Below are positions 50,598 to 59,825 of a stretch of 64,000 nucleotides of DNA, piece by piece. Each line of letters starts with the position of its first letter. Within the stretch, counting starts at the first letter, position 1. The stretch is taken from NCBI GenBank assembly GCA_020637335.1, contig JACJWC010000022.1, positions 1 through 64,000 on the forward strand, read 5' to 3'. Position numbers and translations under genes: made by a program. The DNA comes from Acidobacteriota bacterium (GTDB taxonomy: Bacteria; Acidobacteriota; Holophagae; Acanthopleuribacterales; Acanthopleuribacteraceae). The notes below the pieces were generated by a model that saw nothing but the letters and a program-made list of their open reading frames with translations, ran no database searches and was not told the origin of the DNA.

Positions 50598-53408
50598 GTG
50601 GAAGCTGCGAATTGGCAATCTCTTTTTAACCTGGTTTCTTCCATTGGCAGTGGCCCCAGCCTTGAGGATGTGCTCTTACCGTTCCAAGCTGAGTGGAGTC
50701 GCCAGTGGGAAGGTACGGCTAGTGGCGCTTTTTTCCTCAGGATCGGGCAAAAGGGCCAACAGACCTTATACCCCGTTTGTCTGTATCCGAGTGCGAGCCA
50801 TACCGAGGAGACCTTTGCAAAGGTTTTGAGTGGATTACCCCAAAACCTATCGCATATGGAGTGGGAAAAATTTCGGCTCAGTCTGCCCAAAAGCGAGCAG
50901 ATCCGGCAGGACTGGGCAACGATTTTGGAAATTACCGGGTTTGGGGTAATGGTCTTTGTGCACCGTCAACCGGTCCCTTTTCTATCAGAACTGGAGACAG
51001 TCGCCCGCCTCAGTGAGTCGGTTGGCAGAGCCTGCACCAGTTGGCTGCAATTCAGTCAGCTTCAAGAGTTTCAAAGTAAAATTGCCGGGATCAATAAGAA
51101 ACTGCGCGAAAAAACCATTCAAATCGAAAAAAGCCAGCGGGCCCTGGCCGAAAGCGAAGCCAAGTACCGATCCATTTTCGAAAATATCCAGGATGTATTT
51201 TTTCAAACCGATCCCCACGGTCGCATCATGGAGATTAACCCCGCCATTACGCGCTATTCCGAATACACGCGGGAAGAATTATTGGGCCAGAATGCGCGTC
51301 TGTATTTTGCAGATGGCGGCCAGTATGAAGAGTTTAATCACCGGCTCCGGGTGACCGGCGAATTGTCCGACTACGAGATCATTATGCGCAATCGCAATGG
51401 ACGTATCGTGCACGCCTCAATCAACGCCCACCTCTTGTATGGCATGGACAATGAAGTTTTGGGGGTGGAGGGTACGATCCGCGACATTACGGAACGGATC
51501 CAGGCCGCAGACAAACTCAAGGCCATGCACCACCGCTTATTGGCCATTCTGGAACACTTGCAATCGGCAATTTTGGTGGAGGACCATTCCGGGAAAGTGA
51601 TTCTGGTCAACCGCGAATACCTCAACATGTTTAACCTGGGCGAAGCGACTGAACGCCTGATCGGCAAACCGTCTCCCGATGGTGCACGGCTTGCCCATAC
51701 CTTGACCCATCACCAGGCTTATGACAATTTCGTCCGCGAGTGTTTTTCCTCTCACCGCGCCATTTTAAATCGGCGCATGAACCTGCGCGGTGGCCGGGTG
51801 ATCGAATGCGATTACATTCCCATTAGCGAAGGTGCCCAAACCCAACGGCTCGGTATTGTTTGGCAATTTCGCGATGTCACGGAATCCATCCGTGCGGCCG
51901 AAGAACTCAAACATGCCAAAGACCAGGCCGAGGCGGCCAATCGGGCCAAGAGCGAGTTTTTGGCCAATATGTCGCATGAGATCCGCACGCCGCTCAATGC
52001 GATCATTGGCTTCTCAGAGCTGTTGGAACAACGCCCGCTCCAATTGGAAGAGAAAAACTACGCCGAAGCGATTGGGTCCAGTGGTCGCAACCTGTTGCGC
52101 CTCATCAATGACATCCTCGACCTTTCTAAAATCGAGGCGGGTGCCCTGGAACTCAACCCCAATCCAGTTGATTTGCGTTCCTTGTTCACCGAAATATTAG
52201 ATATTTTCCAACTCAAAGCCCGTTCCAAACGCCTGGATCTCTCCTTGGCTATTGACGATTTGGTGCCACCTTTGCTCTACCTGGATGAGACCCGCTTTCG
52301 CCAAATCCTGTTTAATCTTGTGGGCAATGCCATGAAATTCACCGATGAAGGCGAAATTGCTCTTAAAGTACGCACCAATTATCCAACCTTAAAAGAGACC
52401 GTCGACTTGCAAGTTGAAATCAGCGATACGGGAATTGGCATTGAACAGGATCAATTGGCCGAAATCTTTCAGACGTTTATGCAGCAACGCGGCCAGGACG
52501 CACATAAATATTCGGGTTCTGGTTTGGGGCTCTCGATTACCAAACGCTTGGTTGAGGCCATGGGTGGTTCCATCAATGTGTTCAGTTCACGCGGAAAAGG
52601 CAGTGTTTTTCTGTTTACCATTCCCAACCTGGCGCCTGCCGATGGCCAGCGCAAGGAAAAGGCGAATGCCGATTCCTTCTATCGATTTCATCCCGAAAGG
52701 GTTATGGTGGTCGAGGACAATCCCACCAATGCCCAACTGATGCAGGTCTTCCTGCAAGAATTCAATTTGGAAAGCCAACATTTGCTGAATGGCGAGGAAA
52801 TTTTGGACCAGGTCCTGGCCTACAAGCCGGCCTTGATTCTCATGGATATCCACATGCCGATCGTCGATGGGTTGATCAGTACCCGGCTTCTGCGTCAACA
52901 TCCCGATACCGCGAAAATTCCCATTGTTGCGGTCACCGCGGATGCGCTCTCGACCAAACGACAAGAGGCCTTGGAAGCGGGTGTGGATGCTCTGATTACC
53001 AAACCCTTTACGAAAACGGGATTAAATAAAGTGTTGGTGCGATTTTTGGCTGTTGAAGAAATGGAACCTGAACCTGCCGTGATCGAAAAACAATTGCTGG
53101 TCACCCATTCCCTCAAATTGGATAAGATCGGGGAGACCTGGGCTTACCTCAATGGACCAATGCGCAAACGCTGGACCGATATTTCTTCAACCATGCTCGT
53201 TCATGAAATAAAAGATTTTGGTCGCGAGGTTGCCCAAGTCTGTAGCGCGGTCGGATTGGAATTTTTAGAGAGCTGGGGTAAGAAAATTCAGATTTTTGCC
53301 GATCAGTTTCAAATTGATGAACTGGAAGAGGGCCTTAAACAATTTCCCCATTTGGTAAGTCAAGCCGAAAGTCTGGTCCCAAAGGATTTTGAGCAACACA
53401 ATGGATGA
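50598..53408 (+). CDS. Multi-PAS hybrid histidine kinase with receiver
   Basis: The 936-residue cytoplasmic protein has an N-terminal GAF-like region (about 1-150), then a coiled coil. PAS domains lie at about 190-300 (FENIQDVFFQTDPHGRIMEINPAI) and 315-430 (ILEHLQSAILVEDHSGKVILVNREYL). H460 lies in NMSHEIRTPLNAIIGFSELL; N box NLVGNAMKFTDEG, DTGIGI and SGLGLSI complete the ATPase. A receiver begins at about 700, with D750 in LILMDIHMP. A helical region of 120 residues closes the protein. The GTG at 50598 is set by AGGAGG. The stop overlaps the start of the next gene by eight bases, so the two probably form one phosphorelay module. Confidence 0.93.
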   Translation: MEAANWQSLFNLVSSIGSGPSLEDVLLPFQAEWSRQWEGTASGAFFLRIGQKGQQTLYPVCLYPSASHTEETFAKVLSGLPQNLSHMEWEKFRLSLPKSEQIRQDWATILEITGFGVMVFVHRQPVPFLSELETVARLSESVGRACTSWLQFSQLQEFQSKIAGINKKLREKTIQIEKSQRALAESEAKYRSIFENIQDVFFQTDPHGRIMEINPAITRYSEYTREELLGQNARLYFADGGQYEEFNHRLRVTGELSDYEIIMRNRNGRIVHASINAHLLYGMDNEVLGVEGTIRDITERIQAADKLKAMHHRLLAILEHLQSAILVEDHSGKVILVNREYLNMFNLGEATERLIGKPSPDGARLAHTLTHHQAYDNFVRECFSSHRAILNRRMNLRGGRVIECDYIPISEGAQTQRLGIVWQFRDVTESIRAAEELKHAKDQAEAANRAKSEFLANMSHEIRTPLNAIIGFSELLEQRPLQLEEKNYAEAIGSSGRNLLRLINDILDLSKIEAGALELNPNPVDLRSLFTEILDIFQLKARSKRLDLSLAIDDLVPPLLYLDETRFRQILFNLVGNAMKFTDEGEIALKVRTNYPTLKETVDLQVEISDTGIGIEQDQLAEIFQTFMQQRGQDAHKYSGSGLGLSITKRLVEAMGGSINVFSSRGKGSVFLFTIPNLAPADGQRKEKANADSFYRFHPERVMVVEDNPTNAQLMQVFLQEFNLESQHLLNGEEILDQVLAYKPALILMDIHMPIVDGLISTRLLRQHPDTAKIPIVAVTADALSTKRQEALEAGVDALITKPFTKTGLNKVLVRFLAVEEMEPEPAVIEKQLLVTHSLKLDKIGETWAYLNGPMRKRWTDISSTMLVHEIKDFGREVAQVCSAVGLEFLESWGKKIQIFADQFQIDELEEGLKQFPHLVSQAESLVPKDFEQHNG

Positions 53409-54618
53409 ACTGGCGATTAAAAATTGTTTGGTCCTGATGGTGGATGATAACCCCAAGAATATCCAGCTTCTGGGCAGTATTCTCTCCAAAGAAGGCTATC
53501 GCATTGCCATCGCGACCAGCGGCCATCAAGCCCTTTCCATCGCCAATAAAATCATTCCCGATCTCATCCTGCTCGATGTCATGTTGCCCGATATCCAAGG
53601 TTTTGATGTTTGCCGCCAATTGCGCGGGACACCGGAGACACAAGACATTCCTGTATTGTTCCTGACCGCCAAAACCGAAACAGAAGACAAAATCAAAGGC
53701 TTTAATGTCGGTGGAACCGATTACCTCACCAAGCCCTACGAAGCCGGTGAGATCCTGGCTCGGGTGCGTACCCAACTAACCTTGCGCCTGGCCCAAAAAC
53801 AGTTGCTCGCCTATAACCAACAATTGGAAGGGCTACTCAAGGAACGCACCAAGGATTTGATTAAATCGGAACGCCAGGCGGCCTTTAGCCTTTTGATTAA
53901 AGGGATTGTGCACAATTTAAAAAATCCCTTGTTTACCATACTCGGCAGCTTTGAAATGATCCAGCAGATGCAGGAGGAATTTAAACAAAACCCGCAATAT
54001 GCGCAAATGGACCCCTGTGTGACGGAAGTTTGTGCGCGTACCTATGACATGGTCCGCATCGGTGAAGCGTCGGCCAAAACCCTGTTGGATCTAATTGAAT
54101 CGCTAATGGCCAAAAGCCGCAGCGATAAACGCGAAAGTCTGGAAATTGTCGATATCAACGAATTGATCCAGCAGGAACTCAAATTCATGGAGGCCGACGC
54201 CCAACTGGCCTATAAGGTCAAAAAGGAATTCACCTTCTACCCACAGTCCTTGCCGGTCGAGGTGGTGCCTGTCGAGTTTGTACAAGTCTTCCAAAATTTG
54301 GTGCGCAACGCGCTGGATGCCATGCGGGGTCGCAAAGATGCAGTTCTGCGTATCGAAACCGGGCTGGACAATGGCGCTGTGTTTTTTTTGGTTAGCGATA
54401 ATGGTCCGGGCATTGAATTGGAAACCCAAAGCAAAATTTTTGATCCGTTCTTTACGACCAAAACCAAAACCAATCCTGATTATGAAGGGCCTGAAGGTAA
54501 TGGTTTGGGGCTGTACACCTGCCGTGAAATGGTCAGCAGTTACCAGGGCAAGATCGAACTGACCAGCGAGCCGGGCCAGGGCACGCATTTTCGGGTCAGC
54601 TTCCCACGCTGGGGCTGA
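53401..54618 (+). CDS. Receiver-histidine kinase hybrid (REC-HK)
   Basis: The 405-residue protein has an N-terminal receiver (CLVLMVDDNPKNIQLLGSIL; phospho-acceptor D59 in LILLDVMLPD; KPY at the end). A coiled coil links to a kinase core: H171 in IVHNLKNPLFTILGSFEM, N box NLVRNALDAM, SDNGPGIE, and GNGLGLYTCREM. Receiver-first kinases are often fed by an upstream hybrid kinase, which fits the overlapping neighbour at 50598. The ATG 53401 is preferred to the longer frame starting at 53389. A repeat-rich region starts after its stop. Confidence 0.92.
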   Translation: MDELAIKNCLVLMVDDNPKNIQLLGSILSKEGYRIAIATSGHQALSIANKIIPDLILLDVMLPDIQGFDVCRQLRGTPETQDIPVLFLTAKTETEDKIKGFNVGGTDYLTKPYEAGEILARVRTQLTLRLAQKQLLAYNQQLEGLLKERTKDLIKSERQAAFSLLIKGIVHNLKNPLFTILGSFEMIQQMQEEFKQNPQYAQMDPCVTEVCARTYDMVRIGEASAKTLLDLIESLMAKSRSDKRESLEIVDINELIQQELKFMEADAQLAYKVKKEFTFYPQSLPVEVVPVEFVQVFQNLVRNALDAMRGRKDAVLRIETGLDNGAVFFLVSDNGPGIELETQSKIFDPFFTTKTKTNPDYEGPEGNGLGLYTCREMVSSYQGKIELTSEPGQGTHFRVSFPRWG

Positions 54619-54863
54619 GCAAGAGGCAAGCGTCCCGATGTAAGTTGCAAGGGATGAGATTCATGTTGAAAGCCAAAGATAAAAATCAATAAACCCACCC
54701 AAGGTCAGTCGCGACAAATCGAACACCGATCTCAAGTCCCCCTGTTGTTGCGTGACGTAAAACAAATTTGGCCAGGATGTTGGACTCGAACCACGGCCGA
54801 TTTAGAAATGGATTGGCAGCTTTTAGAATGTCTTGTGGATCGCGCTGCAGATCCGACTTGGTT

Positions 54864-55103
54864 TCCGTAATCGCGCCCTTACAGGGCTTCCTGGGTTTGG
54901 GACGTTTTTCCCAGGCCTGCGGTCAGTTCGCAATGCTCACCGGCCTTGGCCTGGGCTTTGAAAATGACGGCCTTTCAGGCCTGCTTTGGTGTAATACTGT
55001 GCAAACCTGGCTGTTCCACCCTCATCTATGGGGTTTTGCCGATTACGCCTAATATCGGCGTCCATTAAGTCCGTTTCAGCCACTCGGTCGATTGTATTTT
55101 CCC
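54864..55103 (+). repeat. ~240-bp direct repeat, left copy
   Basis: The unit runs from TCCGTAATCGCG to GATTGTATTTTCCC and recurs at 55888-56125 in the same orientation, with about nine in ten positions identical by eye. It includes the 19-mer ATCGCGCCCTTACAGGGCT (54870-54888), which is also found inverted at 7866-7884. Confidence 0.85.
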
Positions 55104-55255
55104 AATACTGATTTGTTACGATTACCCATCTATTAGTGCCATATGCCTCAAAAACTCTGAACCGGAACTTGGCGAAGTCTTCTGGCTAAAGAGTAATGGT
55201 GTTATGCCGAATGTTCCGGCCTGAAAGGTCGGTTGTTTTCAAAGCAAGGGTCAAA

Positions 55256-55276
55256 GATTGGCACACCGTGCCAATC
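55256..55276. repeat. Perfect 9-bp hairpin near the transposase relic
   Basis: GATTGGCAC (55256-55264) and GTGCCAATC (55268-55276) flank a 3-nt loop. REP-type transposases recognise short hairpins, so this may be a substrate or its remains. Confidence 0.5.
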
Positions 55277-55290
55277 TGTAGGCCCGGGAT

Positions 55291-55334
55291 GCGGTAAACC
55301 CTCACGGCGCGGCCTGTAAGGTCGCTGTTACCGC
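55291..55334. repeat. Imperfect palindrome abutting the transposase relic
   Basis: GCGGTAA (55291-55297) pairs with TTACCGC (55328-55334) across 30 bases that include the second GGCCTGTAAGGTCG unit. It ends 21 bases from the transposase stop at 55356. Confidence 0.45.
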
Positions 55335-55355
55335 GAGGATCCAAGGTATTAAGGG

Positions 55356-55812
55356 TCAGGACCACAAATGTGATTCATCGAATTCAACCATATTCTTTTT
55401 GAGGAGAGCCAGGTATTCCTCTTGGAAACCAACCTTCCGATGATGCATTTCCTGGTTTTCGATATAACGGAAAACCGCATCGACATGTGTTGGCGAAACG
55501 CTAAATCCCCCATATCCTTGGCTGCCAATAGAAATGGTCCAGTCCCAAATCCTTGATCCATTTGGAAGAGCTCTCCTTTATTTCGCCTACCAGCTCTGGT
55601 GCAGTCATTTTTTTGCCCATTCGGACCAAAATATGGGCGTGTTCTACATACCCCTCGACAATAAGAGGTGTATTACCCAATTGCGAACAGGATCCATGGA
55701 GGTAGCGCAACACCGTTTTCCTAAAATCCCTTGCTTGGAAAAATGGTCTGCGTTTTTTGGTGGAAAACACCAAATGCATATAGCACTGGAATAGCGATTG
55801 CGACATTGCCAC
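55356..55812 (-). pseudogene. REP-associated tyrosine transposase (RAYT, Y1 family), frameshifted
   Basis: The first 100 or so residues are a clear Y1 transposase: HLVFSTKKRRPFF, then the HUH metal motif in VEHAHILVRMGKK, and SSSKWIKDLGLDHFYWQ. Directly after, around 55520, the frame shifts: the codon run TGG-CAG-CCA ends at a stop at 55501. Reading in the next frame restores GYGGFSVSPTHVDAVFRYIENQEMHH, including the expected catalytic Tyr in RYIENQ, and continues to a natural stop at 55356-55358. One extra C explains the break. Either the gene is dead or expression needs frameshifting. Members of this family are single-domain and mobilise REP hairpins. The start is probably the ATG at 55806 or 55812. 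Confidence 0.85.
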
Positions 55813-56165
55813 TGCTCTTGAGTTTTATGATGAATTAAAATATCAAATTAATTTAACAATGTCAAAAATCAGAAAATATTTGCATAATCCGTAATCGCGT
55901 CCTTAGAGGGTTTTCCGGGTTTGGGACGTTTTTCCCAGGCCTGCGGTCAGTTCGCAATGCTCACCGGCCTTGACCTGGGCTTTAAAAACAAACGTACCAG
56001 GCCTGCTTTGGTGTAATACTGTGCAAATCCGGGTGTTCCACCCTCATCTATGGGGTTTTGCCGATTACGCCTAATGTCGGCGTCCATTAAGTCCGTTTCG
56101 GCCACTCGGTCGATTGTATTTTCCCCTACAATCCCTTTTTTTGTTTGCCACGATCGCTGGGGCCT
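55813..56165. other. Repeat interval right of the transposase relic
   Basis: The first 75 bases are A/T-rich and hold no feature I recognise. The rest is mostly the right 238-bp direct repeat, followed by 40 bases before the DoxX gene stop. Confidence 0.6.
55888..56125 (+). repeat. ~240-bp direct repeat, right copy
   Basis: This copy matches 54864-55103 in order and orientation, with scattered substitutions such as CCTTAGAGGG for CCTTACAGGG. The transposase relic lies between the two. Confidence 0.85.
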
Positions 56166-56615
56166 CTACGGATGTGGGTGTTTTTTGCGGCGGTAGAGCC
56201 AGCTTTCGAGCGAGTAGGGGCCGACTGAATGGTTGTAGAAATGAAAGCAACCACCGAGCAGACACAGGTTCTTGACAAAATTACTGCGCTGATAAACCTG
56301 CCATAGCCAGTGCCAATGCGGGTCTAAATCGGTGGGCACGTGGAACAAAGCGGGTCCGTGAATTGTGGCGGTTACCCCAATCAAAAACAGACCGAGCAGC
56401 AGTGCACCCCAACGCACTTTGTAGCCCAACAAAATGGAGGTGCCGCCCAACAGCAGGACACAGCCTGAGCCCATCGAAAAGAACCGTTTCATCGGCATCC
56501 AGGTCGGCATCATGGCCTGGATCAGTTGGTCGCTGAACAGGTGTTCCAGGCCAAGGGCCAGGAAGATCAGGCTGAAGAAGAAGCGGAACAGGGCTTCACT
56601 TTGACGCGGTTTCAT
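56166..56615 (-). CDS. DoxX-like membrane protein
   Basis: The 149-residue protein has four membrane helices: FRFFFSLIFLALGLEHL, MGSGCVLLLGGTSILLGY, WGALLLGLFLIGVTATIHG and NLCLLGGCFHFY. The arrangement suits the DoxX/DoxD superfamily, whose members are often linked to redox or stress functions. I used the ATG at 56615; a longer frame runs back into the SDR gene. The start overlaps the SDR stop by 20 bases, so the two are co-transcribed. The C terminus is basic and His-rich (RRKKHPHP). Confidence 0.75.
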   Translation of the reverse strand: MKPRQSEALFRFFFSLIFLALGLEHLFSDQLIQAMMPTWMPMKRFFSMGSGCVLLLGGTSILLGYKVRWGALLLGLFLIGVTATIHGPALFHVPTDLDPHWHWLWQVYQRSNFVKNLCLLGGCFHFYNHSVGPYSLESWLYRRKKHPHP

Positions 56616-57489
56616 CGTTGATCCAGGTGTCGATGTGGGGCAGTCGGCGGTACAGCAGCCCGTGATAGAGCCGTGAGGGTAACCAGCGCCGCAACAGACC
56701 AAAAAAGCGCGCATCCAGGGTGGCCGGCACCCTTAACCGCGGATTTTTGGCTCTAATCGTATGCAGGATGGTACTTGCAATGCGTTCTGGGGTGGCGCGC
56801 GACCAATTCATCATTTTTTCAATAAAGCCCAGCATTTCCACGTATGCGCGATGGTAAGGTCGACTGGCATTCGCGTAACTGGCCTGGCTGGCTTGGGTGA
56901 ACAGCGCGTTGCGGAAGGAGTCGGAATGGACAAAGCCCGGTTCTATCAGGGAGACGGCAATGCCCCAAGGCCGCAACTCGTACCACAAGGCTTCGCTGGC
57001 GCCTTCCAACGCGAACTTGGAGGCGTTGTAGGCGCCCATCGTTGGCATGGCCATCATGCCGCCCACTGAAGAAACGTTGATGATGCGCCCTTTGCGCTGA
57101 GCTCGCCAAATGGGCAGGAGAATCTGTATTAAGGCCAGCGGTCCGAGTAGGTTGACGGCCAATTGGTGTTGCATGGACTGGGGATCCATATCTTCCCAGG
57201 TGCTGCGGTAACAGATACCGGCATTGTTGACCAGTACGTCCAATTGGCCCCAGTGATCGAGAACCTGTTGGATCGCAGCCTGTCGCTCGGTTTCTTGGGT
57301 CACATCCAGCGGCAGAATGAGCAGCGTTTCGCTGGCAACCAGGCCCGCTTCGCTAAATCGAGTCAGGGACTCCGTTCTCGCCGTTGCGACCACGCGATAG
57401 CCCCGATTGAGCAATAAACGGGTAAGGGCCAGCCCGATTCCCGTGCTGGCCCCTGTAATGAGAACAACCTCTCCCGGGGTTGTCGCCAT
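56596..57489 (-). CDS. Short-chain dehydrogenase/reductase
   Basis: The 297-residue protein is a classical SDR: TGASTGIG cofactor motif near residue 12, NNAG, the catalytic Ser in INVSSVGG and YNASK with the Tyr and Lys. ATARTESL after the second strand suggests NADP(H). The C-terminal extension with RRWLPSRLYHGLLYRRL is amphipathic and may attach it to the membrane. Substrate unknown. The ATG at 57489 starts four bases after the EF-G stop; longer frames run into that gene. It overlaps the DoxX gene downstream. Confidence 0.9.
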   Translation of the reverse strand: MATTPGEVVLITGASTGIGLALTRLLLNRGYRVVATARTESLTRFSEAGLVASETLLILPLDVTQETERQAAIQQVLDHWGQLDVLVNNAGICYRSTWEDMDPQSMQHQLAVNLLGPLALIQILLPIWRAQRKGRIINVSSVGGMMAMPTMGAYNASKFALEGASEALWYELRPWGIAVSLIEPGFVHSDSFRNALFTQASQASYANASRPYHRAYVEMLGFIEKMMNWSRATPERIASTILHTIRAKNPRLRVPATLDARFFGLLRRWLPSRLYHGLLYRRLPHIDTWINDETASK

Positions 57490-57493
57490 GGGT

Positions 57494-59572
57494 TTAGGCT
57501 TCGGCCTCAGCCATTTGTTGGTGGGTTTCGACCAGTTTCTTTTGTACATCGCGGGGAACGGGTTCGTAGTGCCCGAACTCGCGATGGTGCACGCCACGAC
57601 CTTGGGTCATGGAGCGTAGGGACGAGGAATACTTATAGAGTTCGGCCAATGGGACTTCAGCGCGGATGACCTGCATCTTGCCATCGGTATCCATGCCTTG
57701 GACCTTGCCGCGGCGACTGGAAATGTCGCCCATGACGGTACCCATGTATTCGTCCGGAACGCGGATCTCCAGTTTGTAGATGGGTTCGAGGATGATCGGT
57801 CCCGCTTTTTCCATACATTCCTTAAAGGCCTGTGCGCCAGCGATTTGGAAGGCCAAATCGGAGGAGTCGACATTGTGGTAAGAGCCGTCATAAACCCTTG
57901 CCGAAATATCGATGATTTTGGAGTCGGTCAGGTAACCTTCTTCCATGGTGTTGCGGATGCCTTTTTCGATGGCGGGGATGTATTTGCCTGGAATGACACC
58001 ACCGACAATGTTGTCGATGAACTCAAAACCCGAACCGCGCTCTAACGGTTTGATTTCCAGGTGAACATCGGCATATTGACCGCGTCCGCCGGTCTGCTTT
58101 TTGTATTTTTTGCGGAAATCGGCGGTTTTGGTGATGGTTTCGCGATAGGGAATACGCGGTTCGATCAGTTCGGTATCCACATTGAAACGGTTTTTCAAGC
58201 GGGTGACAATGACATCCAACTGCAATTCGCCCTGACCCGACACGATGGTTTGGCGCAGTTCTGGATCGAAGTGGTAATGGAAGGTGGGGTCCTCCTGATG
58301 CAGGGAGTTGAGCCCCGTGGCGACGCGGTCCTCATCGCCTTTGTTGAGCGTGTGTAAAGCAGCCCGAATGACCGGTTCCGGGAACTGGATCGGGTCCAGT
58401 TCGATCGGGGCATTGGGGGCACTGAGCGTGTTGTTGGTGTGGCTATTTTTGAGTTTGATGATAGCGCCCATATCGCCGCATTCAATTTGCGGTGTGTCTT
58501 TGCGGTCTTTGCCGTTGATCAGGAACAGGCCGGAGATGCGTTCAGTGGCGCGCGTGGTTGGATTGAAGACATCCATACCCACTTTCAAGGTTCCCGAATA
58601 GACCTTAACAAAGCTGAGCTCGCCGACGTGCGGCTCAGAAACGGTTTTAAAAATCAAGCTGGCCATTGGTTCGCCGGCATCGCATTTCCGGGTCATGGTC
58701 TGGCCATTTTCATCTTTGCCGCTCATATCCGGTAAATCGGATGCGGAGGCACCGTAATTGACAATCAGGTCGAGTATGCGCGACACGCCGACATTTTTCT
58801 TGGCCGCACAGCAGACAACCGGATAAATCTGGTTGTGTTTGCAGGCATAGGAGAGCGCTTTTTTAAGCTCGGACTCGCTGACCGGTTCATCGCTGAGGTA
58901 TTTGGTCATCAACTCTTCATCGTGTTCGATGATGGATTCCATAAAGGTCAATCGAGCGGCTTTATAGGCTTCCATCGCATCAGCGGGAATATCTTCTTCG
59001 CTCACTTTTCCAGAGCCGTCCGTTGCGTAAACCAGCATTTTGCCGCGCAGCAGGTCGATGATTTTGTTGAAGTTGGGTCCAGAATTGTACGGGAATTGGA
59101 CCATGACCACGTCTGGTCCGAAATACTCGCGAAAATCATCGATCAAGCGGTCCCAATTAATATCGTCCTTATCGCATTTATTGGCGACAATGATTTTGCT
59201 GAGATTGTGTTCCTTACCGTATTTCCAGCAGATTTCGGTACCGACCTCAATGCCATGGGACGCATCAATGACCAATAATCCAGTGTCCACCACGTGCATG
59301 GTACCGTAAACTTCACCGACAAAATCCAGGTAGCCCGGGGTATCGATCATGTTGATCTTATGGTCCCGCCAGTTCAGGTGGAGCATGGCCGTTGTGATAG
59401 AAATCTGACGTTGGATCTCCTGGTTATGGAAATCGGAAATGGTGTTGCCATCCTCAATCGAGCCCATGCGGTTGGTGATGCCGGCAGAGTAAAGCATCGC
59501 TTCGGCGAGTATCGTCTTTCCTACTCCGCCGTGGCCCACAATGCCGACGTTGCGAATGTCCTCAACCTTCAT
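57494..59572 (-). CDS. fusA2: Elongation factor G paralogue (EF-G2 type)
   Basis: The 692-residue translational GTPase has G1 GHGGVGKT, G3 DTPGY and G4 NKCD, then EF-G domains II to V, ending in SMTQGRGVHHREFGHYEPVPRDV. The G1 motif differs from canonical EF-G (AHIDAGKT) and resembles EF-G2 paralogues, which have weak or specialised activity. It could assist translocation under stress or ribosome recycling. The ATG at 59572 is preceded by GGGGGA; a longer frame adds five residues. The stop is five bases before the SDR start. It is not in a str operon with rpsL, rpsG or tuf, which also suggests a second copy. Confidence 0.9.
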   Translation of the reverse strand: MKVEDIRNVGIVGHGGVGKTILAEAMLYSAGITNRMGSIEDGNTISDFHNQEIQRQISITTAMLHLNWRDHKINMIDTPGYLDFVGEVYGTMHVVDTGLLVIDASHGIEVGTEICWKYGKEHNLSKIIVANKCDKDDINWDRLIDDFREYFGPDVVMVQFPYNSGPNFNKIIDLLRGKMLVYATDGSGKVSEEDIPADAMEAYKAARLTFMESIIEHDEELMTKYLSDEPVSESELKKALSYACKHNQIYPVVCCAAKKNVGVSRILDLIVNYGASASDLPDMSGKDENGQTMTRKCDAGEPMASLIFKTVSEPHVGELSFVKVYSGTLKVGMDVFNPTTRATERISGLFLINGKDRKDTPQIECGDMGAIIKLKNSHTNNTLSAPNAPIELDPIQFPEPVIRAALHTLNKGDEDRVATGLNSLHQEDPTFHYHFDPELRQTIVSGQGELQLDVIVTRLKNRFNVDTELIEPRIPYRETITKTADFRKKYKKQTGGRGQYADVHLEIKPLERGSGFEFIDNIVGGVIPGKYIPAIEKGIRNTMEEGYLTDSKIIDISARVYDGSYHNVDSSDLAFQIAGAQAFKECMEKAGPIILEPIYKLEIRVPDEYMGTVMGDISSRRGKVQGMDTDGKMQVIRAEVPLAELYKYSSSLRSMTQGRGVHHREFGHYEPVPRDVQKKLVETHQQMAEAEA

Positions 59573-59825
59573 AAGTCCCCCTTTCAAGCATACATAGCTA
59601 AACCAACCCGGAGCGGGTTTTGCAGTTGGAATGGGGTTTCAAATGCGAAACCGCGGGGGTGGTGCTTACCTGCGACTATAGCGCAGGACAGAGCGGGTCA
59701 AAAGGAAAAAGCACATGAATTCCTAACGAAATTTGCGCTTTTGAGGTGGCTTAAAAAAGCCGAATGATCTGCCCGTTTTTTGCTTGAAAGCACGAGCAGA
59801 GGCGATCAAAATAAAAGTTTTGGGC

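Larger units (their letters stand above)
54619..55355. other. Repeat-rich interval left of the transposase relic
   Basis: No gene is visible. The interval contains the left 240-bp direct repeat (54864-55103), two copies of a roughly 20-nt GGCCTG(A/T)AAGGTCG unit (about 55218-55238 and 55309-55329), a GATTGGCAC/GTGCCAATC hairpin and a GCGGTAA/TTACCGC pair directly next to the transposase stop. Confidence 0.6.

Noticed and set aside
59605..59622. AACCCG-GAG-CGGGTT hairpin followed by Ts as a terminator
   Set aside because: The T-run is on the plus strand, whereas the neighbouring genes read on the minus strand, and it lies upstream of the EF-G start.
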